From NCBI RefSeq assembly GCF_900582195.1, contig NZ_UTHA01000029.1, forward strand, positions 1 to 64,000: DNA of 64,000 bases, in the 5' to 3' direction. Positions 15,655 to 24,001 of the stretch are shown piece by piece; position 1 is the stretch's first letter, and each line of letters begins with the position of its first letter. Source of the DNA: Pseudomonas viridiflava (GTDB taxonomy: Bacteria; Pseudomonadota; Gammaproteobacteria; Pseudomonadales; Pseudomonadaceae). The translations under genes and the position numbers were made by a program. A model generated the notes under the pieces. It did not search any database. It saw only the letters and a program-made list of their open reading frames with translations, and was not told the DNA's origin.

Positions 15655-17011
15655 GTCGGGTTTCAAGGATTCGATCCGTCGCTACTTCAAGGGCTCGGCA
15701 TCGTTGCAGGGTCAGCCACTGCCGGAGGTCAACAAGGCGCTGATCGAAGACGCCCCGCGCGTCGTGCGCCTGACCATCTGGGCGATCATCGGCTTCTTTA
15801 TCTTCCTGTTGCTGTGGGCCAACTTCGCCGTGATCGACGAAGTGACCAAGGGCGACGGCAAGGCGATTCCGTCGTCGAAGATCCAGAAAATCCAGAACCT
15901 TGAGGGCGGGATCATTTCCGAACTGTTCGTCAAGGAAGGCCAGATCGTCGAAGCCGGTGCACCGTTGATTCGTCTCGACGACACGCGATTTGCGTCGAAC
16001 GTCGGTGAAACCGAAGCCGATCGCCTGTCGATGCTGCTGCGCGTAGAACGCCTCAGCGCCGAAGTGGATGACCGTCCGCTGAACTTCCCCGAGGACGTGC
16101 TCAAGGCCGTGCCGGGCCAGGCGAAAAGCGAGGAGTCGCTGTATATCAGTCGCCGTCAGCAACTGCACGACGAGATTGGCGGTTTGCAGGAGCAGTTGAT
16201 TCAGCGTCAGCAAGAGCTGCGCGAATTCGCCTCCAAGCAAGCGCAGTATCGTCAGCAGCTCGGCTTGCAGCGGCAGGAAATCAACATGTCCGAGCCGCTG
16301 GTGGCGCAGGGCGCGGTGTCTCCGGTGGAAGTCTTGCGTCTGAAGCGTGCCGAGGTGGAAACCCGTGGTCAGCTGGATGCAACGACGCTGGCGATTCCGC
16401 GTGCCGAATCGGCGATCAAGGAGGTGCAGCGCAAGATCGACGAAACCCGTGGCAAATTCCGCAGCGAAGCGCTGACCCAACTCAATGAAGCACGCACCGA
16501 CCTGAACAAGGCCAGCGCGACCGGCAAGGCGCTGGAAGACCGCGTCAGCCGCACGCTGGTGACATCGCCGGTACGCGGCATCGTCAACAAGTTGCTGGTC
16601 AACACCATCGGCGGCGTGATCCAGCCGGGTAGCGACATGGTCGAAATCGTACCGCTGGATGACACCTTACTGGTCGAAGCCAAGATTCGTCCGCAGGACA
16701 TTGCCTTCCTGCATCCGGGGCAGGAAGCGATCGTCAAGTTCACCGCGTACGACTACACCATCTATGGCGGGCTCAAGGCCAAGCTTGAGCAGATCGGTGC
16801 CGACACCATCACCGACGAAGACAAGAAAACCACGTACTACATCATCAAGGTGCGCACTGAGCGCAGCCACTTGGGCACGGACGAGAAGCCGTTGCTGATC
16901 ATCCCGGGGATGGTGGCGTCGGTGGACATCATTACCGGCAAGAAGTCGGTGTTGAGTTATCTGCTCAAGCCGATCATCCGTGCGCGGGCAGAGGCGTTGC
17001 ACGAGCGCTAG
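15644..17011 (+). CDS. lapC: LapC, HlyD-family membrane fusion protein
   Basis: Periplasmic adaptor joining LapB to LapE. GTG start at 15644 inside the end of lapB, with GGGG upstream as ribosome site; 455 residues, normal for type I secretion HlyD proteins. One membrane helix near residues 45-68 (LTIWAIIGFFIFLLLWANFA) is followed by the lipoyl/barrel sequence GKIQNLEGGIISELFVKEGQIV-like region, a long coiled coil rich in Gln/Glu (about 150-300), and the C-terminal barrel with SPVRGIVNKLLVNTIGGVIQPG. It is last in lapEBC; a REP doublet follows. Confidence 0.92.
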   Translation: MLLKSGFKDSIRRYFKGSASLQGQPLPEVNKALIEDAPRVVRLTIWAIIGFFIFLLLWANFAVIDEVTKGDGKAIPSSKIQKIQNLEGGIISELFVKEGQIVEAGAPLIRLDDTRFASNVGETEADRLSMLLRVERLSAEVDDRPLNFPEDVLKAVPGQAKSEESLYISRRQQLHDEIGGLQEQLIQRQQELREFASKQAQYRQQLGLQRQEINMSEPLVAQGAVSPVEVLRLKRAEVETRGQLDATTLAIPRAESAIKEVQRKIDETRGKFRSEALTQLNEARTDLNKASATGKALEDRVSRTLVTSPVRGIVNKLLVNTIGGVIQPGSDMVEIVPLDDTLLVEAKIRPQDIAFLHPGQEAIVKFTAYDYTIYGGLKAKLEQIGADTITDEDKKTTYYIIKVRTERSHLGTDEKPLLIIPGMVASVDIITGKKSVLSYLLKPIIRARAEALHER

Positions 17012-17031
17012 ATCTTCGGCGCTGCCACCGG

Positions 17032-17130
17032 CCTCTTCGCGAGCAAGCTCGCTCCCACAGTGTTTTGTGTTGAACGCGTAATCGTGTTCCAGCCCAGATC
17101 TCTGTGGGAGCGAGCTTGCTCGCGAAGGCG
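17032..17130. repeat. REP doublet 1 (inverted pair)
   Basis: Two copies of the Pseudomonas REP in inverted orientation: CGCGAGCAAGCTCGCTCCCACAG-type at 17032-17060 and its complement at 17102-17130, 41 bases apart. Located after lapC. Confidence 0.9.
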
Positions 17131-17204
17131 TCAGTCGGATCGCTGCATCTGTCAGGAAGTGACAAAAACCGTCACTCACCACTCAGTCCATTCCTCACCA
17201 ATCG

Positions 17205-17262
17205 CCATATCGTTATTCATTAACGGTATTTAATTTCAGATTCTTATATCTATAAAGTCATC
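17205..17262 (+). promoter_or_regulatory. AT-rich leader resembling sulfur-starvation promoters
   Basis: The rest of the 369-base gap before the TauD gene contains a strongly AT-rich block with the inverted repeat CGTTA-TTCAT-TAACG at 17211-17225 and TTCTTATATCTATAAAG at 17241-17257. From memory, similar sequence precedes sulfonate and sulfate-ester operons in Pseudomonas that respond to sulfur limitation through CysB. Function is inferred from that likeness and from the downstream genes. Confidence 0.4.
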
Positions 17263-17380
17263 CCCCTGCGTACCTGCCGACCAATCGGCGCGCCGCACGA
17301 CCTGAACCAACACGCAATCCAGCGTGAGTGTCTGATCGACGAGCGCGCCCATGAGCGTGCCGTGCATGGGAGATGGAAAG

Positions 17381-18277
17381 ATGTCCGCAGCTACTGCTTC
17401 CCCAAGCGCCGCGACCGCCGCGCCGCAATCCTTTGAAATCCGCCCGTTCAGCGGTGCCGTCGGCGTCGAGATCATTGGCCTCGACCTCACTCGACCGATC
17501 AATGATCAAGACTTCGCGCGCATTCATCGCGCGCATCTGGATCACCACGTTGTGGTGTTCCGCGACCAACAAATCACTCCGCAACAGCAAATCGACTTCA
17601 GCCGCCGCTTCGGCGTGTTGCAGATCCATGTGCTCAAGCAGTTTCTGCTGGCCAACCATCCGGAAATCCTCATCGTTTCCAACATTATCGAAAACGGCCA
17701 GAACATCGGCCTCGGCGATGCCGGCAAGTTCTGGCACTCCGACCTCTCCTATAAAGAGCTGCCGAGCCTCGGTTCGATGCTTCACGCGCAAGAACTTCCG
17801 TCCGAGGGCGGTGACACGCTGTTCGCCGATATGCACAAAGCCTGGGACAGCTTGCCCGAGGCATTGCGCAAAGCGGTCGAAGGTCGCAGCGCTGCGCATT
17901 CCTACACGGCGCGCTACAGCGAAACCAAATTCGAAGGTAACTGGCGCCCGACCCTGACCCCGGAGCAACTGGCCCAGGTCGCGGAAGTGGTGCACCCGGT
18001 GGTGCGTACCCACCCGGAAAACGGCCGCAAGGCGCTGTTCGTCAGCGAAGGCTTCACCACGCGCATCGTCGGCCTGCCGGAGGACGAAAGCCAACAACTG
18101 CTGAGCGAGCTGTATGCCCACAGCGTGCTGCCGCAAAACATCTACCGCCATCAGTGGCAGCCTCACGATCTGGTGTTCTGGGACAACCGTTCGCTGATCC
18201 ATCTCGCCGCCGGCTGCCCCGCGCACCTGCGCCGCAAGCTGTATCGCACGACCATTCAGGGCGACGCGCCTTTCTGA
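17381..18277 (+). CDS. TauD/TfdA-family 2-oxoglutarate-dependent dioxygenase
   Basis: Non-haem Fe(II) oxygenase of the taurine dioxygenase family; such enzymes oxidise a sulfonate or related substrate to release sulfite. Start ATG 17381 follows GGAAAG; a longer frame from 17351 lacks a ribosome site. About 298 residues. The iron ligands are visible: HSD (H119, D121 in FWHSDLSY) and the distal His H274 (RSLIHLAAG), with Arg residues at 284-289 for 2-oxoglutarate. It heads an operon with ABC transporter genes 22 bases downstream, which supports a role in uptake and cleavage of an organosulfur compound. The substrate cannot be told from sequence; taurine itself is uncertain because no binding-protein gene is adjacent. 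Confidence 0.85.
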   Translation: MSAATASPSAATAAPQSFEIRPFSGAVGVEIIGLDLTRPINDQDFARIHRAHLDHHVVVFRDQQITPQQQIDFSRRFGVLQIHVLKQFLLANHPEILIVSNIIENGQNIGLGDAGKFWHSDLSYKELPSLGSMLHAQELPSEGGDTLFADMHKAWDSLPEALRKAVEGRSAAHSYTARYSETKFEGNWRPTLTPEQLAQVAEVVHPVVRTHPENGRKALFVSEGFTTRIVGLPEDESQQLLSELYAHSVLPQNIYRHQWQPHDLVFWDNRSLIHLAAGCPAHLRRKLYRTTIQGDAPF

Positions 18278-18299
18278 TTCGCCGGAGATTGATCAAAAA

Positions 18300-19160
18300 A
18301 TGAACGCCCCCTTGCAAGGCCACGCGGCCAGCAACCCGATCGCCCGCAGCGAAGCGTTGCTGGCCGTCGATCACGTCAGCCTCGAATACCGCACGCCGCA
18401 ACGCGTGGTGCGTGCCACTCACCAGGTCAGTTTTGAAATCGACCCGGCCGATCGTTATGTGCTGCTCGGCCCGTCCGGCTGCGGTAAATCCACCTTGCTC
18501 AAAGCGGTCGCCGGGTTCATTCAGCCGTGCGAAGGCGAGATCCGCCTGCAAGGCCAGCGCGTCGACGCACCGGGACCAGACAGGATTGTGGTGTTTCAGG
18601 AATTCGATCAGCTGCCACCGTGGAAAACCGTCAAACAGAACGTGATGTTCCCGCTGTTGGCCTCGCGCACCCTGAAGAAAAAAGAAGCCGAAGAACGTGC
18701 GCTGCACTATCTGGAAAAGGTCGGACTGGCGGCATTCGCCGATGCCTATCCGCACACCTTGTCTGGTGGAATGAAAGCGCGCGTAGCGATTGCCCGGGCA
18801 TTGGCGATGCAGCCGAAAATCCTCTTGATGGACGAACCGTTCGCCGCGCTCGATGCGCTGACCCGCCGCAAGATGCAGGAAGAATTGCTGCTGCTCTGGG
18901 AAGAGGTGCGTTTCACTCTGCTGTTTGTCACCCACTCGATTGAAGAAGCGCTGGTGGTCGGTAATCGCATCCTTTTGCTGTCGCCGCATCCGGGCCGGGT
19001 GCGCGCCGAGGTGCACAGCCATCAATACGATCTGCACAGCTTGGGTGGCGTGGCATTTCAGGAATCGGCGCGGCGCATTCATCGTCTGCTTTTCGACGAA
19101 GGCCAGTCGCCGGAAACCGAGCGTGACCACGACTTCAACGACATCCGCATTGCCTATTGA
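18300..19160 (+). CDS. ABC transporter ATPase, nitrate/sulfonate/taurine type
   Basis: ATP-binding subunit of an importer of the SsuB/TauB class, 286 residues. Walker A GPSGCGKST, Q-loop VVFQEFDQLPPW, signature LSGGMKARVAIARAL and Walker B LLMDEPFAALD are all present, with H-loop FVTHSIEEA. The Q-loop wording and LPPWKTV are typical of the nitrate/taurine subfamily. It lies between the TauD-like dioxygenase and a matching permease, so all three are probably one transcript. A GGAG sits about 13 bases upstream of the ATG, a rather long spacing. Confidence 0.88.
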   Translation: MNAPLQGHAASNPIARSEALLAVDHVSLEYRTPQRVVRATHQVSFEIDPADRYVLLGPSGCGKSTLLKAVAGFIQPCEGEIRLQGQRVDAPGPDRIVVFQEFDQLPPWKTVKQNVMFPLLASRTLKKKEAEERALHYLEKVGLAAFADAYPHTLSGGMKARVAIARALAMQPKILLMDEPFAALDALTRRKMQEELLLLWEEVRFTLLFVTHSIEEALVVGNRILLLSPHPGRVRAEVHSHQYDLHSLGGVAFQESARRIHRLLFDEGQSPETERDHDFNDIRIAY

Positions 19161-19180
19161 GCGGCCAGGAGGACTACCCG

Positions 19181-20047
19181 ATGAGCCATTCATCATCTGT
19201 GCGTGAAGAGTTTGAAATTGTTCTGGAGCCGCTGACTGAAGTGCCGGTCGAGCGTGAGTTGTCGCTCGGCACGCGGCTGTGGCAACAGGGCTGGTTGCGT
19301 AAAGGCCTGATCCTGATTGTGCTGGCGGTGCTGTGGGAAGTGGTTGCGCGGATTCAGAACAATGATTTGATGCTGCCGAGTTTCCTGCAGACCAGCCATG
19401 CGCTGTTCGAGGGCCTGCTCAGTGGTGAGTTGCTGGCCAAGGTGTGGATCTCGTTGGTGGTGCTGATCAAGGGCTACCTGATCGGTATTGTGCTGGCGTT
19501 TGCCTTGACCACGTTGGCGGTATCGACGCAGTTGGGTCGTGATCTGCTGAGCACGATGACCTCGATGTTCAATCCGTTGCCAGCCATCGCTCTATTGCCG
19601 TTGGCGCTGCTGTGGTTTGGCCTGGGGCAGAACAGCCTGATTTTTGTGCTGGTGCATTCGGTGTTGTGGGCGTTGGCGCTGAATACTTATGCCGGGTTTC
19701 TCGGGGTTTCGGACACCTTGCGCATGGCTGGGCGCAATTATGGTTTGAAGGGTTTGCGGCTGGTGCTGTTCATCCTGATCCCGGCGGCGCTGCCATCGAT
19801 TCTGGCCGGGTTGAAGATTGGTTGGGCGTTTGCCTGGCGCACCTTAATTGCGGCAGAACTGGTGTTCGGCGCGACCAGTGGCAAGGGTGGGTTGGGCTGG
19901 TACATTTTTCAGAATCGTAATGAGCTGTACACCGACAAGGTGTTTGCCGGGTTGGCGGTGGTGATCTTGATTGGCTTGCTGGTGGAGAATCTGGTGTTCG
20001 ATACGCTGGAGCGGGTGACCGTCAAGCGTTGGGGGATGCAGCGGTAA
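19181..20047 (+). CDS. ABC transporter permease, sulfonate/taurine type
   Basis: Inner membrane permease of the SsuC/TauC family, about 288 residues. ATG 19181 is preceded by a good AGGAGG. Several hydrophobic segments (for example GLILIVLAVLWEVVARI, ISLVVLIKGYLIGIVLAFALTTLAV) are seen, with the family EAA-like stretch AGRNYGLKGLRLVLFILIPAALPSILAGLK, which docks to the ATPase. It is 20 bases after the ATPase gene and ends the operon; a REP doublet follows. No substrate-binding protein is encoded in this cluster, so one must come from elsewhere. Confidence 0.86.
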   Translation: MSHSSSVREEFEIVLEPLTEVPVERELSLGTRLWQQGWLRKGLILIVLAVLWEVVARIQNNDLMLPSFLQTSHALFEGLLSGELLAKVWISLVVLIKGYLIGIVLAFALTTLAVSTQLGRDLLSTMTSMFNPLPAIALLPLALLWFGLGQNSLIFVLVHSVLWALALNTYAGFLGVSDTLRMAGRNYGLKGLRLVLFILIPAALPSILAGLKIGWAFAWRTLIAAELVFGATSGKGGLGWYIFQNRNELYTDKVFAGLAVVILIGLLVENLVFDTLERVTVKRWGMQR

Positions 20048-20067
20048 TTCTGTGGCGTTGCGACTGG

Positions 20068-20140
20068 CCCTTTCGCGAGCAAGCTCGCTCCCACAGGAGA
20101 ATGCATTCCAAATGTGGGAGCGAGCTTGCTCGCGAAGGCG
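20068..20140. repeat. REP doublet 2 (inverted pair)
   Basis: Inverted REP copies at 20068-20097 and 20113-20140, only 15 bases apart, between the permease gene and the LysR gene. Confidence 0.9.
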
Positions 20141-20221
20141 TCGGTCAGATCAGCACCTACTCTGAAAGATGTTTGTTAGCATTGCGCACAGATCAATCCT
20201 GATCAGTCATGAGTGCTCAGC

Positions 20222-21139
20222 ATGCAACTCCCGGACATGAACCTTCTGGTCGCCCTCGACGCCTTGCTCGACGAGGGCAGTGTGGTCGGCGCCGCGCGGC
20301 GGATGAACCTCAGTCCGGCCGCCATGAGCCGCACCCTGACGCGGATCCGCGAAGCGATCGGTGATCCGATTCTGGTGCGAGCCGGCCGAGGCTTGGTGCC
20401 AACGCCCAAGGCGCTGGAGTTGCGCGAGCAGGTGCGCGATGTGGTCGAGCAGGCCGCGCTGCTGTTCCGTTCCGCCGACAGCGTGGAACTGGGCACACTG
20501 CGCCGGCGCTTCAGCATTCGCGCCAATGATTTTTTCATCGGTGTGTACGGCGGCAAGCTGTTCGACACCCTCGATCAACTGGCGCCACACTGCGAATTGC
20601 GCTTTGTGCCGGAAGGCGATGGCGACGATGAAGCATTACGCGAAGGCCGCATCGATCTGAGCGTCAGCAACACCCGCCCCGTTACCCCGGAAGTCAAAGT
20701 GCAGAACCTGTTTTCCACGCACTTCGTGGGCCTGGTGCGTGAAGATCATCCATTGCTCGACGGTGAAATCACTGCCGAACGCTATGCCGGTTTTTCCCAT
20801 ATCAGCATGTCGCGCCGCGGTATCGCACGTGGCCCGATCGATACGGCACTGAATGCCTTGGGGCTGGAGCGCCGTGTGGCAGTGATTGCACCGAGTTTCC
20901 ACGCAGCGATGTTTGCCTTGCCGGATTCCGACCTGATCCTGCCGGTGCCCAAGGAAGCGCTGCTCAGCGTGCGCCGACTCGGGCTGAAATTACGCTCATT
21001 CGACCTGCCGATCCCGTTGCCGACCTTGATGCTGACCCAGGCCTGGCATCCGCGTTTCGACAAGGATCCCGCGCATCGCTGGCTGCGCGAAACGCTTAAG
21101 GCCTGTTGCGACGAAACCTGGCTGGCGGCCCAGCCTTAA
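20222..21139 (+). CDS. LysR-family transcriptional regulator
   Basis: DNA-binding regulator with an N-terminal winged helix-turn-helix (MNLLVALDALLDEGSVVGAARRMNLSPAAMSRTLTRIRE) followed by a LysR substrate domain; 305 residues from ATG 20222, usual family length. The helix-turn-helix wording resembles the NodD/NahR/LeuO-like branch. It stands alone on the plus strand, with REP doublets on both sides; the next gene downstream is an MFS pump, which it may control, although LysR genes more often sit divergently from their target. The effector cannot be inferred. Confidence 0.85.
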   Translation: MQLPDMNLLVALDALLDEGSVVGAARRMNLSPAAMSRTLTRIREAIGDPILVRAGRGLVPTPKALELREQVRDVVEQAALLFRSADSVELGTLRRRFSIRANDFFIGVYGGKLFDTLDQLAPHCELRFVPEGDGDDEALREGRIDLSVSNTRPVTPEVKVQNLFSTHFVGLVREDHPLLDGEITAERYAGFSHISMSRRGIARGPIDTALNALGLERRVAVIAPSFHAAMFALPDSDLILPVPKEALLSVRRLGLKLRSFDLPIPLPTLMLTQAWHPRFDKDPAHRWLRETLKACCDETWLAAQP

Positions 21140-21160
21140 TCTCCAAATCCACACAAAACC

Positions 21161-21253
21161 TTGTGGGAGCGAGCTTGCTCGCGAAGGCGTCATTTCAGTC
21201 GACATCTTTGTTGGCTGATCCACCGCTTTCGCGAGCAAGCTCGCTCCCACAGG
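21161..21253. repeat. REP doublet 3 (inverted pair)
   Basis: REP copies at 21161-21189 and 21224-21253 in opposite orientation, between the LysR gene and the MFS transporter gene. Confidence 0.9.
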
Positions 21254-21365
21254 GGATATTCATTGCTGCGTACGACGCACTTATAAACTGCCAATAAGTC
21301 AATTTTCGTCAGCGATAAGCCCTACTAAGATGCTCCGGTATTTACCACCCCCGGAGTTTTCATTC

Positions 21366-22904
21366 ATGACATCCCTGACGGCAGCAGCGCCCACCGCTGC
21401 GGCCAGCCTGGCAAAGGCGGCGACGCCACCGGTGTTCGGGGCGCGGATCATCATCGGCCTGGTCGGCGTGCTGCTGGCGGTGCTGGTATCGGGCCTCAAT
21501 GAGATGGTGACCAAGGTCGCCCTCGCCGATATTCGCGGTGCGTTGCACATCGGTTATGACGAAGGCACCTGGCTGGTGGCCAGTTACACCGCCACCTCAG
21601 TCGCGGCCATGGCCTTCGCGCCGTGGTGTTCGGTGACCTTTTCGCTACGCCGTTTCACCCTCTGCGCCATCGGCCTGTTCACCTTGCTGGGCGTGCTGTG
21701 CCCATTCGCGCCCAATTACGAAAGCCTGCTGCTGATGCGCATCCTGCAAGGCCTGGCCGGCGGTGCGTTACCGCCGATGTTGATGACCGTCGCCCTGCGC
21801 TTTCTGCCGGCCAACATCAAGCTTTATGGTCTGGCCGGCTACGCGCTGACGGCGACATTCGGCCCCGGTCTCGGCACACCGCTGGCCGGTTTGTGGACCG
21901 AGTACGTCGGCTGGCAGTGGACGTTCTGGCAAATCATCGCGCCGTGCCTGATCGCCATGGCCGCTGTGGCGTACGGCTTGCCGCAGGATCCGTTGCGCCT
22001 GGAACGCCTCAAGTCATTCAACTGGAAAGGCCTGCTGCTGGGCTTTCCGGCGATCTGCATGTTGGTGATCGGTTTGTTGCAGGGCAATCGGCTGGACTGG
22101 TTCGAGTCGAGCCTGATCTGTGGATTGCTCGGCGCCGGCTCGTTGCTGCTGGTGGCGTTCCTGATCAACGAGTGGTCGCAGCCGACCCCGTTTTTCAAAT
22201 TGCAGATGCTCGGTATCCGCAACCTGTCGTTCGCCTTGATGACCCTGGCCGGTGTGCTGATAGTGCTGCAGGCGGTGGTGTTGATTCCGTCGAGTTATCT
22301 GGCGCAGGTGCAGGGTTATCGCCCGGCGCAGACCGCACCGATCATGCTGATCGCCGCATTGCCGCAACTGATTGCGCTGCCGTTGGTGGCAGCGTTGTGC
22401 AACCTGCGCTGGGTCGATTGCCGCTGGGTGCTTGGCATGGGTTTGAGCATGTTGACGCTGTCCTGCCTGGGCGGATCGCTGCTGACTTCAGAATGGATTC
22501 GCGACAATTTCTACGTCCTGCAATGGCTGCAGATCTTCGGTCAGCCGATGTCGGTGTTGCCGCTGTTGATGTTGTCCACCGGCAGCATCCAGCCGCAGGA
22601 CGGGCCGTTCGCCTCCGCGTGGTTCAACACGGTGAAAGGCTTGGCGGCCGTGGTCGCTACCGGGGTGATCGAAGCGCTGACCACCGCGCGTCTGCATTTC
22701 CACTCGACCATGTTGGTCGACAGCCTCGGCAATTCGCCGCTGGCCGACCGCAGCGATCCGGGCCTCGCCCATCGCCTGCACGAACAGGCCGTGGTGCTGA
22801 CTTCTTCCGATCTCTATGTATGCATGGCCGGCGTCGCGGTGGCGTTGATCCTGCTGATTTTCTGGCTGCCGACGCGGATCTTTCCGCCGCGCGCGCCGAC
22901 CTGA
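21366..22904 (+). CDS. MFS drug:H+ antiporter, DHA2/EmrB type
   Basis: Inner membrane efflux protein, 512 residues, with about 14 hydrophobic segments as expected for the DHA2 family. Near the N-terminus it has the conserved pattern LNEMVTKVALADIRGALHIGYDEGTWLVASY, and the MRILQGLAGGALPPM segment of the EmrB/FarB group. Start ATG 21366 with GGAG upstream. It is followed 26 bases later by an HlyD adaptor and then an outer membrane lipoprotein, so it forms the pump of an EmrAB-TolC-like tripartite system. Substrates are unknown. Confidence 0.87.
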   Translation: MTSLTAAAPTAAASLAKAATPPVFGARIIIGLVGVLLAVLVSGLNEMVTKVALADIRGALHIGYDEGTWLVASYTATSVAAMAFAPWCSVTFSLRRFTLCAIGLFTLLGVLCPFAPNYESLLLMRILQGLAGGALPPMLMTVALRFLPANIKLYGLAGYALTATFGPGLGTPLAGLWTEYVGWQWTFWQIIAPCLIAMAAVAYGLPQDPLRLERLKSFNWKGLLLGFPAICMLVIGLLQGNRLDWFESSLICGLLGAGSLLLVAFLINEWSQPTPFFKLQMLGIRNLSFALMTLAGVLIVLQAVVLIPSSYLAQVQGYRPAQTAPIMLIAALPQLIALPLVAALCNLRWVDCRWVLGMGLSMLTLSCLGGSLLTSEWIRDNFYVLQWLQIFGQPMSVLPLLMLSTGSIQPQDGPFASAWFNTVKGLAAVVATGVIEALTTARLHFHSTMLVDSLGNSPLADRSDPGLAHRLHEQAVVLTSSDLYVCMAGVAVALILLIFWLPTRIFPPRAPT

Positions 22905-22930
22905 TTGCTCCACTGAAACAGAAGGTTTTT

Positions 22931-24001
22931 ATGACGACTCAAGCAAAGCAAAAACTCGCGGTAGCCATCGCCGCCGCATTGGCGGTCGGCGTGCTGGTTT
23001 ACCTGGCGCTGCCCGGCGTATTTGGCAAAGGCACCCAGCAAAATACCAACGACGCGTTCGTCTCCGCCGACTACACGCTGGTGGTGCCGCGTGTGGCCGG
23101 TTTCATCAAGGAAGTGCTGGTGGAAGACAACCAGCAAGTGAAGGCCGGGCAGTTGCTGGCGCTGATCGATGATCGCGATTTGCGTGCCTCAGCTGAGGCA
23201 GCGGACGCGCAAACCCTGGTTGCGCGAGCGCAGTTGCAGAATGCCAAAGCGACGCTGGAACGCCAGACGTCGGTGATCGCCCAGGCGCAAGCCTCGGTGG
23301 TGTCGGCCAAAGCGGAAATGGCTTTTGCCCAGCAGGAGTTAAATCGCTACAACCACTTGGCGGGCGTTGGTGCCGGCACCGTGCAAAACGCGCAACAGGC
23401 GCGCACGCGTATCGATCAAGCCACGGCTCATTTCGATACTGCCACCGCGAAGCTGGCAGCAGAGCGCAAGCAAGTCGACATTCTTACCGCCCAGCGTGAC
23501 GCCGCCGAAGGCAGTTTGAAACACGCGCAAGCAGCGCTGGAAATCGCCAGTTTCGAACTCTCCTACACGCGCATCACTGCACCGCAGGACGGCATGATCG
23601 GCGAGCGCGCCGTGCGCGTCGGCGCTTACGTGACGCCGGGTAGCAAGCTGCTGGCAGTGGTGCCATTGCAGCAGGCGTATGTGGTGGCGAATTTTCAGGA
23701 GACGCAATTGACGGATGTGCAGCCGGGGCAGGAAGTGCAGGTACGCGTCGACAGCCTAGGTGGCGAAGCGTTGAGTGGTCGTGTCGAAAGTATCGCCCCG
23801 GCCACCGGGGTGACCTTTGCGGCGGTAAAACCGGATAACGCGACGGGCAACTTCACCAAGGTGGTGCAGCGGATTCCAGTGAAAATCATGCTGGAGCCGG
23901 GTCAACCGTTGGCCGAGCGCTTGCGCGTAGGGATGTCGGTGGAAGCGAGTATTGATACCAAAAGCTCGGCGACATCGGTGCGTGAGGTGACTCAGCGATG
24001 A
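22931..24001 (+). CDS. HlyD/EmrA-family membrane fusion protein
   Basis: Periplasmic adaptor for the preceding MFS pump; about 356 residues from ATG 22931. One N-terminal membrane helix (KLAVAIAAALAVGVLVYLAL), then the first lipoyl half (PRVAGFIKEVLVEDNQQVKAGQLLALIDD), a coiled coil rich in Ala/Gln (about 85-200), and the second half with YTRITAPQDGMIGERAVRVGAYV. The open frame extends upstream through the MFS gene, but that part is a shadow. Its TGA overlaps the ATG of the next gene (ATGA at 23998-24001), showing translational coupling. Confidence 0.88.
   Translation: MTTQAKQKLAVAIAAALAVGVLVYLALPGVFGKGTQQNTNDAFVSADYTLVVPRVAGFIKEVLVEDNQQVKAGQLLALIDDRDLRASAEAADAQTLVARAQLQNAKATLERQTSVIAQAQASVVSAKAEMAFAQQELNRYNHLAGVGAGTVQNAQQARTRIDQATAHFDTATAKLAAERKQVDILTAQRDAAEGSLKHAQAALEIASFELSYTRITAPQDGMIGERAVRVGAYVTPGSKLLAVVPLQQAYVVANFQETQLTDVQPGQEVQVRVDSLGGEALSGRVESIAPATGVTFAAVKPDNATGNFTKVVQRIPVKIMLEPGQPLAERLRVGMSVEASIDTKSSATSVREVTQR

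Noticed and set aside
21623..22930. Upstream extension of the EmrA-like frame through the MFS gene
   Set aside because: Out-of-frame reading of the MFS gene; the ATG at 22931 gives a normal adaptor start.
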